A stretch of 64,000 nucleotides of DNA from assembly GCA_030832185.1 (NCBI GenBank), contig JAURJQ010000009.1:1-64000 (forward strand). Direction: 5' to 3'. The position numbers and the translations under genes are program-made. Under the pieces are notes generated by a model that worked only from the letters and a program-made list of their open reading frames with translations, was not told the origin of the DNA and did no database searches. Position 1 is the first letter of the stretch, and each line of letters starts with the position of its first letter. Below, piece after piece: positions 26,489 through 34,542 of this stretch. The DNA comes from Chitinophagales bacterium (GTDB lineage Bacteria > Bacteroidota > Bacteroidia > Chitinophagales > JADJOU01).

Positions 26489-27534
26489 GAATTTGCACCC
26501 TGGATTTGATCAATAATTTGTTGAGTAATTTCTTTCAACGAATATCTAATATTCCATTCTGGGTAGTCTGTTCGCATTTTTTTCAAGTCTGATATATAGC
26601 AGATATGATCTCCAATGCGATTATCATCCGATAAGGTATAACTTAATTTTTTACCTGATAGTTCAGCAATTAGATTGATGCATTCTAAGACGGATGCTGC
26701 ATTATCTCTACCACCGCCTAGATTATAAACCTCTCCAGGTTTTGGATTTTTTATAAAACACTCGAATGCCTTGACTACATCCTCGCTATGAATTTGATCG
26801 CGAACTTGCTTACCTTTGTAGCCAAAAATAGTATAGTGCTTACCTGTAATAGCACATCTAATTAAATAATTTAGAAATCCGTGAAGTTCTACACCGCTAT
26901 GGCTTGGCCCAGTAAGACAACCTCCGCGAAAGCTCACAGTTGGCATATTGAAATACTTGCCATATTCTTGCGTCATAATATCTGCCGCAACTTTAGACGC
27001 ACCGAAAAGGCTATGCTTCGTACGATCTATTCTAAAATCCTCTGCAATACCATGATAGTATACTTTATCAGCATAATCCCAACGAGTAGGTGTCTCCATC
27101 AGGTTTAACTCATTAGGAGCATCGCCATATACCTTATTTGTACTCATAAATACAAATGGAGAATCAAAAGAAAATCGTCGACTGGCTTCTAATAAATTCA
27201 TAGTACCTACTGCGTTAGTATCAAAGTCTTCAAATGGCATTTTGGCAGCTAAATCATGTGAGGGCTGAGCCGCACAATGAATAGTGGCATCTGGTTTGAC
27301 ATTCTTGTATAAATCAAGAACCGCTTCCCTTTGGCGAATATCGACATCATAATGGGTAAAATTTATTTTAAGATCTTTCAATAGATTGAGATTCCATGTA
27401 GTATCCCCACCTTCTCCAAAGAAAAATTTTCTTAGGTTACTATCTACGCCTATGATTTGATGTCCTTGCTTACCAAAATAGCGAACAGCTTCAGAGCCTA
27501 TTAATCCACTGCTTCCAGTTACTAATATTTTCAT
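26485..27534 (-). CDS. NAD-dependent epimerase/dehydratase, Tyr-to-Phe variant
   Basis: 349 codons of the extended SDR family, nearest in pattern to CDP-paratose 2-epimerase-type proteins. The Rossmann motif is GSSGLIG near residues 7-13; other marks are HCAAQPSHD near 85, FMSTNKVYGD near 128-137, and GKQVRDQIHSEDVV near 236. The usual YxxxK catalytic pair reads FGASK (Phe177, Lys181), so the catalytic Tyr is missing. From memory, relatives in other phyla share this SLFGASK form, which would argue for a distinct subfamily rather than decay. It is probably a nucleotide-sugar modifying enzyme of the surrounding cluster. Confidence 0.8.
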   Translation of the reverse strand: MKILVTGSSGLIGSEAVRYFGKQGHQIIGVDSNLRKFFFGEGGDTTWNLNLLKDLKINFTHYDVDIRQREAVLDLYKNVKPDATIHCAAQPSHDLAAKMPFEDFDTNAVGTMNLLEASRRFSFDSPFVFMSTNKVYGDAPNELNLMETPTRWDYADKVYYHGIAEDFRIDRTKHSLFGASKVAADIMTQEYGKYFNMPTVSFRGGCLTGPSHSGVELHGFLNYLIRCAITGKHYTIFGYKGKQVRDQIHSEDVVKAFECFIKNPKPGEVYNLGGGRDNAASVLECINLIAELSGKKLSYTLSDDNRIGDHICYISDLKKMRTDYPEWNIRYSLKEITQQIIDQIQGANS

Positions 27535-27548
27535 TCTTACTTTATTAA

Positions 27549-28976
27549 TTAGTGAAATTTTATCTTATTCAATGCGGCCCAACACATTTTGAGCATAATA
27601 ATACCGTTTTGAATCCGACCTGTCATTTTTGTCTCGCCATATACCCTTTCATAATAATGAACAGGTAAGTCAATGATTTTTAAATTGAGCTTAGCGGCAC
27701 TAAATATCAACTCATAATCACCCCATCTATCGGTTAAACCCCATGTGCCTCTCAGTTTTTTTATTCTTTGATAATCTCTTCTCCACATGACCTTAGTACC
27801 ACATAAAGTATCTTTGATAGGTCTATCTAATATATAACTAAAAGCTATACTAAAGAACTTATTACCTATAATATTAAAGAGTTTCATTGCATTATTATGC
27901 ATTGGATATACCAGCCTAGATCCGTTTATAAATTCACCATTACGCTTAGTGATAGCTTCATAGAAATAAGGCAATTCTTCTGGAATCACCGTTAAATCTG
28001 CATCTAAAATCAAAACAATGTCACATGCGGCTAAATCAAATCCAGCCCAAACATTTTCAGACTTGGAAATACCGGGTCCATTGTATAATTTGATATCTTT
28101 ATCAGGATATTTTGCTATCATCTCTCGCACCTTGTCAGCAGTTCCATCCGTAGATTTATCGTCTCCAAATAGAATCTCAATATGAGATCCAAACTTCGGA
28201 ATACGTGTAACAGCATCTTCAATATTACCTGCTTCATTTCTACATGGAATGATAATAGAAACTGAATGCTCTTTAGGCTCAAAAGCTTCTTTTCGAGCAA
28301 TGGTGAAATTCAGCATAGTTAACCTACGAAGAATCGGTAATCTAGCTAAATACTTATTTAAAAACCACGATAAAACTGGAATATTAAATGGAAATAGGAT
28401 TGATCTATAGTTAATTATTTTTTCAAACTGACTCAACTCTAGAAATGAGTTTACATCTTTTTCACTAATCCAATTATGCAAATTCTGAGGAATTTTCATT
28501 CCGGTCTTTTCGGCCAATTTTACTAGTGGATTCCAGAGATAATTGTAATTTAAAATTATGACTCTAGTCTGTTCGGTTGAATGTAAATAAATACAATCTA
28601 AAACTGCTTTTATATCTACTACATCTTCTACAGATGTGACTAATATATAATCAAAAGTTCTGTCTAAACTAAAATTTTCTACAGAAGAATGAATAAACTC
28701 AATATCTGAATATTCCTTCTTAGCTTCATAAATTAAATTTTCACTGTCATCAATACCAACTTTCTCACTACACTGAAGTCCATTTAAAATATCTCCAGTA
28801 CTACATCTAAGATGCAAAACACTCGTGTTAGGCTCAACAATAAAATTTAGTGTATTTAACACTTGCTTATAGTAATATGAATTTGTTTGAACCCACTTTT
28901 TACGTTTAAAAGCAATATTGTTGTTTTTTTCTCGAATTGAATCTCGAAGGTGATCTAAATAATTATGTTTTATCAT
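27549..28976 (-). CDS. Fusion of SAM methyltransferase and GT2 glycosyltransferase
   Basis: 475 codons in two domains. Residues 1-210 are a degenerate class I methyltransferase: VLHLRCSTGDILNG near 54-67 in place of GxGxG, then VGIDDSENLIYEAKK and FDYILVTSVEDV. Residues 235-475 are a GT2 domain: VSIIIPCRNEAGNIEDAV near 242, FGDDKSTDGTADKV near 271, and VLILDADLTV near 319-328, the metal-binding DAD. The C-terminal part matches polyprenyl-phosphate glycosyltransferases. It is the first gene of the - strand glycan cluster. Confidence 0.8.
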   Translation of the reverse strand: MIKHNYLDHLRDSIREKNNNIAFKRKKWVQTNSYYYKQVLNTLNFIVEPNTSVLHLRCSTGDILNGLQCSEKVGIDDSENLIYEAKKEYSDIEFIHSSVENFSLDRTFDYILVTSVEDVVDIKAVLDCIYLHSTEQTRVIILNYNYLWNPLVKLAEKTGMKIPQNLHNWISEKDVNSFLELSQFEKIINYRSILFPFNIPVLSWFLNKYLARLPILRRLTMLNFTIARKEAFEPKEHSVSIIIPCRNEAGNIEDAVTRIPKFGSHIEILFGDDKSTDGTADKVREMIAKYPDKDIKLYNGPGISKSENVWAGFDLAACDIVLILDADLTVIPEELPYFYEAITKRNGEFINGSRLVYPMHNNAMKLFNIIGNKFFSIAFSYILDRPIKDTLCGTKVMWRRDYQRIKKLRGTWGLTDRWGDYELIFSAAKLNLKIIDLPVHYYERVYGETKMTGRIQNGIIMLKMCWAALNKIKFH

Positions 28977-29302
28977 GCAAATTTAATATCCATTGAAAAT
29001 GTTTCTAATTTTCTATTTTTTTTAGTGTTAATTAGAATTTGTATTTTTCTAGTTTAATGTCTTTTTTAACTACAAATGATACATGTACAAACTTAAGAAT
29101 TTTGATATAAAAGCCATGTAATAATTAATTTCCGAGTAAATATATTTATCTAATTTTAAGGTTTAAATTTGTAATTCGTTATCAATTTAACCAATTTTTT
29201 CTATCATTAAATCTCCTAAAACATAGTTAAATTAACTATAAAAGAACTTTACACCTTAAATTTTCAGCGCTATTTTCGCGTTTTAAAATTTAAAACCTAA
29301 TC
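28977..29302. other. Divergent intergenic region, no gene seen
   Basis: 326 bases of strongly AT-rich sequence between the divergently transcribed fusion gene and the HtrA gene. It must hold promoters for both directions. One + strand match to the Bacteroidota -7 box TAnnTTTG lies at 29164-29171 (TAAATTTG), 131 bases before the protease start, with no clear -33 box. I see no RNA gene, repeat or broken reading frame. Confidence 0.5.
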
Positions 29303-30748
29303 ATGAATAAACATAAATTTTTCGGTTTATTAATAGTTATTACCACTCTAATTCAATGCCAGGCCAAACCTAAGGAAAATCAGCTTGCCGAGAGTGGTAA
29401 CTACAAAGAAATCACAGAGTTAATAAAAAATTCAGGCCGAAATACAGGAGGGCTCAGCTTTGTAAGTGCTGCTGCACTTTCAACGCCCTGCGTAGTTCAT
29501 ATCAAGACTAGAATACAAATCATGGTTCAATATCAAGATCCATTTCTTGGCTTCTTTGGTTCTGATTTTTACAGACCGAGGACTCATAATCAAGAGTCAA
29601 GCGGATCTGGGGTCATAATCTCTTCGGACGGCTATATTGCTACGAATTATCATGTGATTCAAAATGCTACAGAAATAGAAGTGACACTCCGAAACAAAAA
29701 TAACTATAAGGCGAAGGTCATAGGAATAGATAAAGATACTGACTTAGCATTAATTAAAATAGAAGAAAACGAGCTGCCTGCCATGCAAATAGCCAATTCA
29801 GATAGCGTATTGGTAGGAGAATGGGTACTAGCGGTAGGAAATCCATTTAATTTAGAAAGTACTGTAACCCAAGGCATTGTAAGCGCCAAAGGTAGATCTC
29901 TTAATTTAGGTAAGGAAGGAGGTGCCCCAAGTCAAAATCCCATCCAGTCATTTATACAAACCGATGCCGCAGTAAATCCAGGCAACTCAGGAGGCGCACT
30001 AGTAAATCTCAATGGAGAACTTATAGGAATCAACACCGCTATTTCCTCCCCTACTGGAACCTATGCTGGTTATGCGTTTGCCGTGCCATCCAATATAGTC
30101 AAAAAAGTCATTGAAGACATTAAAAAATATGGCAAAGTACAAAGAGCTTTTTTAGGCATTCAGTCTATTCCATTGACGAGCGAACTGGCGAAAAAACTCA
30201 ACTTACCGTCCCCAAATGGTGTACTCATTAAGAACGTATTTGAAGGGAGTGCAGCAGATGCTTCTGGTCTCAAGGCCAATGATGTTATAACCAAAGTTAA
30301 TACTATGTCGGTGAGCAGTTTCCCAGAATTACTCGAACAGATATCGACTCATAGGCCTGGGGAAATGGTAAAATTAGAATATATTAGAAATGGTTCACAA
30401 GCTTACACTGATGCTATCCTTAAAAATGAGTTAAATACAACTGAGATATTAAAAGCTAATGAAACGTTCGCTCATAAATTAGGTATAAAAACACAAGCCT
30501 TAACAGCACAAGAACTCAATACATATAGAATCACAGGTGGTCTCAAAGTTTTAAAAATAGAGCACGGCGTGATAGCAAAATCGTCAGATATGAAACCTGG
30601 TTTTGTCATAACGAGTGTAAATGATCTGGAAGTAAAAGCCGAAACCGATTTGTATAAAATATTAAGTCAACTGCAAAGTAATAAATTAATCATGGACGGA
30701 TTTTACCCTAATAGGCCTTATATAGTTCGTTATGAGATTTTACTATAG
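29303..30748 (+). CDS. HtrA/Deg-family serine protease, lipoprotein
   Basis: 481 codons. A signal peptide with likely lipobox Cys19 (LIQC) places it at a membrane face of the periplasm. The trypsin-like domain has the complete triad: His117 in ATNYHVI, Asp147 in DTDLAL and Ser229 in GNSGG. Two PDZ domains follow, about residues 280-370 (PNGVLIKNVFEGSAADASGL) and a weaker one about 390-480. DegP/DegQ-type enzymes degrade or refold misfolded envelope proteins. It is transcribed alone; the next gene is 165 bases away behind an inverted repeat. Confidence 0.92.
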   Translation: MNKHKFFGLLIVITTLIQCQAKPKENQLAESGNYKEITELIKNSGRNTGGLSFVSAAALSTPCVVHIKTRIQIMVQYQDPFLGFFGSDFYRPRTHNQESSGSGVIISSDGYIATNYHVIQNATEIEVTLRNKNNYKAKVIGIDKDTDLALIKIEENELPAMQIANSDSVLVGEWVLAVGNPFNLESTVTQGIVSAKGRSLNLGKEGGAPSQNPIQSFIQTDAAVNPGNSGGALVNLNGELIGINTAISSPTGTYAGYAFAVPSNIVKKVIEDIKKYGKVQRAFLGIQSIPLTSELAKKLNLPSPNGVLIKNVFEGSAADASGLKANDVITKVNTMSVSSFPELLEQISTHRPGEMVKLEYIRNGSQAYTDAILKNELNTTEILKANETFAHKLGIKTQALTAQELNTYRITGGLKVLKIEHGVIAKSSDMKPGFVITSVNDLEVKAETDLYKILSQLQSNKLIMDGFYPNRPYIVRYEILL

Positions 30749-30750
30749 AT

Positions 30751-30815
30751 AATACCGCATAAGAATTAGTGTCAGTCCAAAAAAATTAACTAAAAACTAT
30801 TTTTAGCGCGGTATT
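30751..30815. repeat. Nested inverted repeats after the protease gene
   Basis: The outer arms AATACCGC (30751-30758) and GCGGTATT (30808-30815) are perfect complements. Inside lies a second perfect stem, CTAAAAA (30790-30796) and TTTTTAG (30800-30806), with a three-base loop. The element starts two bases after the protease stop codon. It may act as a transcript end or stabilising structure, but no U-run follows, so I do not call a terminator. Confidence 0.55.
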
Positions 30816-30874
30816 GTAGTATAAATTGGTTGGTTTTTATATACTTTATGATGTGGTATAACTCTATTTGCCGT

Positions 30875-30882
30875 TATCTTTG
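30875..30882 (+). promoter_or_regulatory. Putative -7 box for panD
   Basis: TATCTTTG is an exact match to the Bacteroidota -7 consensus TAnnTTTG, 31 bases before the panD start codon. No clean TTG -33 box is present at the right distance. Confidence 0.5.
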
Positions 30883-30913
30883 TAGCTTAATTTATTATCT
30901 GATAATCTAATTC

Positions 30914-31264
30914 ATGTTTTTTCAAGTATTTAAGTCAAAAATCCACCGAGCAGTAGTCACACAGGCAGATCTAAACTATATAGGTAGCATCACGATAGAT
31001 GAAGACCTCATGGATGCAGCCAAGATATATGAAAATGAGCGTGTACAGATAGTCAATGTCAATAATGGAGAACGTTTGGAAACTTATGTCATCAAAGGAG
31101 AGCGAGGCAGTGGAGTAATATGTCTCAATGGTCCTGCAGCCAGAAGAGTGGAACCTGGAGATCACATTATAATCATATCATACGCCTATATGACCCAAGA
31201 AGAAATGATGAATCACACTCCAGTTATGATCTACCCTTCGCAGCCTAATAATCAATTGAACTAG
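30914..31264 (+). CDS. panD: Aspartate 1-decarboxylase precursor
   Basis: 116 codons. The proenzyme cleaves itself between Gly24 and Ser25 (IGSIT) to form the pyruvoyl cofactor, and then converts L-aspartate to beta-alanine for pantothenate and CoA synthesis. Lys9, Tyr58 (in LETYVI) and the [16 protein letters not shown] segment near residues 62-77 match the known active enzymes. The first gene of a short + strand run; the membrane protein gene begins with GTG six bases after its stop codon. Confidence 0.95.
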   Translation: MFFQVFKSKIHRAVVTQADLNYIGSITIDEDLMDAAKIYENERVQIVNVNNGERLETYVIKGERGSGVICLNGPAARRVEPGDHIIIISYAYMTQEEMMNHTPVMIYPSQPNNQLN

Positions 31265-31269
31265 CCTTC

Positions 31270-32241
31270 GTGAAATTTAATTTAGGGTCTATAATCAAAT
31301 TTACCATTTCTCTAGCTTTGGGGTTAGGGCTCGTTTGGTTTTTAAACAGTAAAATTACTGCGGAGCAACGAATCCAGATCATAGAAGGATTAAAAAACAT
31401 ACAACCTTGGCTCCTTGTAGTTTCCATCTTATTGGCAGCCTTAGCCTGCGTGATAAGAGCATTTCGTTGGAAGATGCTACTAGCCCCTATGGGCTACCAG
31501 CCCAGAAATTCAACTCTAATTTCATCCATTTTCATCATGTATCTTGGTAACCTTATCTTCCCACGACTTGGCGAAATACTGCGCTGTTCTGTGCTTCTAA
31601 AAGAAGAAGATGTCCCTCTAGATAAGGGCATAGGAACTATGATCACTGAGCGATTGGTCGATGTGTTTGGTTTAGGAATCTATTTTGTTTTAGCTCTCCT
31701 ATTTGAATATGATAGATTTTTTGAGATCTATTCTAAATACAATGCCATGAAAGGAGAGTCCAGTTATTTGATTCCTATCTTATTGCTCGTAACAATGTTC
31801 CTTGGTGCCATTTTGATTTGGCGAGTGAGTAAATTAAGGCAATTTATACTTGAGAAAATACATGGTGTCTTAGAAGGGTTAAAATCCATACTGAAACTAA
31901 AGAGTCCTATCTTATTTATTCTATACAGTTTAGCCATTTATTTTATTTACTTCATCAGCACCTATATACTGTTTCTCGCATTCTCAGAGACCACTCCCCT
32001 CAGCTTAGGCTGTGGTCTTGTAGTCTTAATTGCAGGCACATTAGGTGTAGGACTCACACAGGGTGGTATAGGCGCCTATCAAGTACTCGTAACCTGGACA
32101 CTAGAGCTCTATGGAATTTCTACTACTACTGCTCAGACCTATTCATGGGCGGCATGGATTTTGCCTACTACTGCACTCGTCATATTCGGCCTGATTTCAT
32201 GGATTTTCCTTTTGAAGAGAAGTCATGGCAAAATCAACTAA
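31270..32241 (+). CDS. Flippase-like membrane protein (LPG synthase TM-region family)
   Basis: 323 codons from a GTG start, five bases after the panD stop codon. Seven or eight hydrophobic segments span the protein. Family marks are ACVIRAFRWKMLLAPMGY near residues 58-75, FPRLGEILRCSVL near 97-109, TERLVDVFGL near 126-135 and the later GCGLVVLIAGTLGVGLTQGGIGAYQ near 248-272. This is the UPF0104/AglD-like family that includes the membrane part of lysyl-phosphatidylglycerol synthase; it probably moves a lipid across the membrane. The gene overlaps the RNase H gene by 17 bases. Confidence 0.85.
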   Translation: MKFNLGSIIKFTISLALGLGLVWFLNSKITAEQRIQIIEGLKNIQPWLLVVSILLAALACVIRAFRWKMLLAPMGYQPRNSTLISSIFIMYLGNLIFPRLGEILRCSVLLKEEDVPLDKGIGTMITERLVDVFGLGIYFVLALLFEYDRFFEIYSKYNAMKGESSYLIPILLLVTMFLGAILIWRVSKLRQFILEKIHGVLEGLKSILKLKSPILFILYSLAIYFIYFISTYILFLAFSETTPLSLGCGLVVLIAGTLGVGLTQGGIGAYQVLVTWTLELYGISTTTAQTYSWAAWILPTTALVIFGLISWIFLLKRSHGKIN

Positions 32242-32854
32242 ATTTTATGCCATATGGCGCGGACATAAACCTGGTGTATACGACACCTGGCTAGAATGCA
32301 AAGCCCAAATAAATGGCTACCAAGGGGCGCAGTATAAAGCATTTCCCAACAAGGCTCAAGCAGAACTAGCTTTGAAAGATTCTTACTGGAAACATATACA
32401 GATAAAAGAAAAATCAGTAACAAAGACACCAAATATCCATCCTAATACCCTAATTAAAAATAGTATCTGCGTAGATGCTGCATGCAGCGGCAATCCAGGC
32501 ATTTTAGAATATAGGGCTGTGGACACAGTAACAAAAGAAGAAATCTTCAGACGGGGACCATTTCCAGAAGGAACAAATAATTTAGGGGAATTTTTAGCCC
32601 TAGTGCACGGTATCTCTTATTTACAAAAAAATAACCTAACTAAGTCGATATACTCAGACAGTGCTACTGCGATCGCATGGTTTAGAAATAAAAAAGTTAA
32701 AACTAAGCTAGAGCCCAATGAAAAAAACAAAGAGCTACTAGCACTAGTCCAGAAAGCAGAGTCTTATCTGCATAATAATACTATCAGTATAGAAGTACTG
32801 AAATGGCCTACAGAAAGTTGGGGAGAGATACCCGCTGATTTTGGAAGAAAATAA
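32225..32854 (+). CDS. rnhA: Ribonuclease H1 with viroplasmin domain
   Basis: 209 codons. Residues 1-45 form a viroplasmin-like RNA/DNA-hybrid binding domain (KFYAIWRGHKPGVYDTW and YKAFPNKAQAELAL). The catalytic RNase H domain follows from about residue 78, with the four acidic residues in CVDAACSGNPG, NNLGEFLAL, YSDSATAI and the C-terminal ADFGRK. It removes RNA from RNA-DNA hybrids. The start codon lies inside the end of the upstream membrane-protein gene, so translation is likely coupled. Confidence 0.9.
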   Translation: MAKSTKFYAIWRGHKPGVYDTWLECKAQINGYQGAQYKAFPNKAQAELALKDSYWKHIQIKEKSVTKTPNIHPNTLIKNSICVDAACSGNPGILEYRAVDTVTKEEIFRRGPFPEGTNNLGEFLALVHGISYLQKNNLTKSIYSDSATAIAWFRNKKVKTKLEPNEKNKELLALVQKAESYLHNNTISIEVLKWPTESWGEIPADFGRK

Positions 32855-32878
32855 AGCTAGTTAGAACTTTAAGAAAAA

Positions 32879-32886
32879 TATCTTTG
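32879..32886 (+). promoter_or_regulatory. Putative -7 box for folE
   Basis: TATCTTTG, an exact match to TAnnTTTG, lies 26 bases before the folE start codon. This implies a short leader. Confidence 0.5.
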
Positions 32887-32912
32887 TTAGACATCCAAAA
32901 GAGATTCTGGTC

Positions 32913-33512
32913 ATGAATTATAAAAAAATAGAAGAATACAATCCAATTGCTTTAGATTTAATTTCTGCAAACATTAAGTCTTCTCTTGACGCCCTTGGAG
33001 AAGATTCCACCAGAGAAGGTCTTGAAAATACCCCACTACGCGTAGCTAAAGCATGGAGTTTTATGACTCATGGCTATCAATTGAATGCTGTAGATATTTT
33101 GCAATCAGCTATTTTCAATGAAAGTTCGCAGGAAATGGTTATCGTAAAAGATATAGAGCTTTATTCGTTGTGCGAACACCACATGGTTCCTTTTTATGGA
33201 AAAGCACACATAGGCTATTTACCCAATGGAAAAATAACAGGTCTTAGCAAACTGGCTCGTGTAGTAGATGTCTATTCACGAAGATTGCAAGTTCAGGAAC
33301 GCATGACTATACAAATACGAGACGCAATTCAAGAAGCATTAAACCCGCATGGAGTAGCTGTGGTGATAGAAGCCAAACATCTATGTATGATGATGCGCGG
33401 CGTTCAAAAACAGAATTCATCTACAGTCACTTCTGCCTTTACCGGACCTTTCTTAGAAAATTCTTCTACTAGAAGAGAGTTTATGAATCTTATTAGTCAT
33501 AAGTTGTCATAG
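32913..33512 (+). CDS. folE: GTP cyclohydrolase I
   Basis: 199 codons. The enzyme makes dihydroneopterin triphosphate from GTP, the first step of tetrahydrofolate synthesis. The zinc site is formed by LCEHHMVPF near residues 90-98 and the second Cys in [12 protein letters not shown] near 152-163. [23 protein letters not shown] near 110-132 is the conserved core of the decameric enzyme. It has its own putative promoter and ends before a convergent small gene. Confidence 0.95.
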   Translation: MNYKKIEEYNPIALDLISANIKSSLDALGEDSTREGLENTPLRVAKAWSFMTHGYQLNAVDILQSAIFNESSQEMVIVKDIELYSLCEHHMVPFYGKAHIGYLPNGKITGLSKLARVVDVYSRRLQVQERMTIQIRDAIQEALNPHGVAVVIEAKHLCMMMRGVQKQNSSTVTSAFTGPFLENSSTRREFMNLISHKLS

Positions 33513-33539
33513 TATTAAATAAAAAAAGCGTTTGAAGCT

Positions 33540-33938
33540 CTAGTTCCCTCTAGAAGAAACCTCTGGTGTCGAAGCAATAGACTCGATAGATTTCTCTACC
33601 TCTCCACTTTTTTCAGACAGCTGGACTATTTTATTTGCTAATGATTGTAAAGATTCATTATCTAGCGATTTGATATTGAGAATAGAATCTACCATTTGTT
33701 GATTGAACTTAATCTCAACGACCTCTTGATTGAGAATGCTATCTTCGACAGGTATTTTGCTTTCCAGGCGATTTACTTTTTCCTTTAGCTGAGATAACTT
33801 AAATTTGGCATTGGATACCATCATGCTATTACTAGAGTCTTTTCTGTATTTTTTAAAGACTACAAATACAGCAGCTATGTTTATGATGACAAAGAGCAAA
33901 AAAGCTACTAAATAAAATTTTTTATATTTTCCTTTCAT
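33540..33938 (-). CDS. Small membrane-anchored coiled-coil protein
   Basis: 132 codons from the ATG at 33936-33938; the frame is open to a TTG ten codons further up, but the ATG start places the basic KGKYKKF stretch just before a single membrane helix (about residues 7-28), a normal type II signal anchor. The rest is a charged helical region with heptad-like leucine spacing (KLSQLKEKVNRLESK, then VDSILNIKSLDNESL). I do not recognise the family. It lies between folE and the initiator tRNA gene, on the same strand as the tRNA. Confidence 0.55.
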   Translation of the reverse strand: MKGKYKKFYLVAFLLFVIINIAAVFVVFKKYRKDSSNSMMVSNAKFKLSQLKEKVNRLESKIPVEDSILNQEVVEIKFNQQMVDSILNIKSLDNESLQSLANKIVQLSEKSGEVEKSIESIASTPEVSSRGN

Positions 33939-33998
33939 CTTTTTAGTTAAAACAAAAACGGAAACCAATTAAAAAAGGCTTCCGTGTAAAAAATTTAG

Positions 33999-34071
<73 letters not shown>

Positions 34072-34188
34072 ATATGGTTGCAAAGATAAGTATATTTTAT
34101 AAACTTGCAAATCTATTCCATAAATAGTTTGGTTAAGCTTTGTAAATTAAAGGATTTGTTTAGATTCATGAAGAGGCAATTAACCCAA

Positions 34189-34216
34189 AATCAGTGCCGT
34201 ACTTAAGGCACTGATT
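34189..34216. repeat. Perfect 10-bp hairpin
   Basis: AATCAGTGCC (34189-34198) and GGCACTGATT (34207-34216) pair perfectly around an eight-base loop. It sits about 120 bases from the tRNA gene, in a region without genes. No T-run follows on either strand, so it does not look like an intrinsic terminator. Confidence 0.6.
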
Positions 34217-34277
34217 CTTAATTATCGCGCGTGCGGGATTGTATTTTAACTTTTAAAATGTAAAACAAAATCTATCA

Positions 34278-34405
34278 AGGTGTTAATTCCACTTAACGCA
34301 TCAATCTTCTATTCAAAGTAGAGTTTAATATTTATAGCAGTTAATTATCTCACTTAGTTCGTAATCCTTCGTCAGAGCCTAAAGCCTAATGTGGAATTAA
34401 TATCT
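34278..34405. other. Gene-free region with a long-range inverted repeat
   Basis: The region 34072-34542 (about 470 bases) between the tRNA and the TPR gene holds no open frame that I trust. TTAATTCCAC (34283-34292) and GTGGAATTAA (34391-34400) are exact complements, and pairing extends outward to about 15 base pairs (34278-34292 with 34391-34405) with two G-U pairs. A transcript of this stretch could form a closed, branched structure with a small hairpin near 34308-34325. It does not resemble SRP RNA, RNase P RNA or tmRNA as I know them. Confidence 0.35.
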
Positions 34406-34542
34406 GATCATTTGCGTTATATAAAGGTATGCCTGAATAGGAGCTAACAGAATTTAGTTTATAACATGTTGAAAATAAATTCTGTAAAAATCACTCTAAA
34501 TACATTACTTTTATAACTGGCAATTATGTTGCCACATATACA

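Noticed and set aside
28978-28985. TAAATTTG on the - strand as promoter of the fusion gene at 27549.
   Set aside because: It ends one base before the start codon, so transcription would begin inside the gene.
34189-34216. The 10-bp hairpin as a terminator for the tRNA gene.
   Set aside because: The tRNA is transcribed leftwards, away from this hairpin, and no T-run follows.
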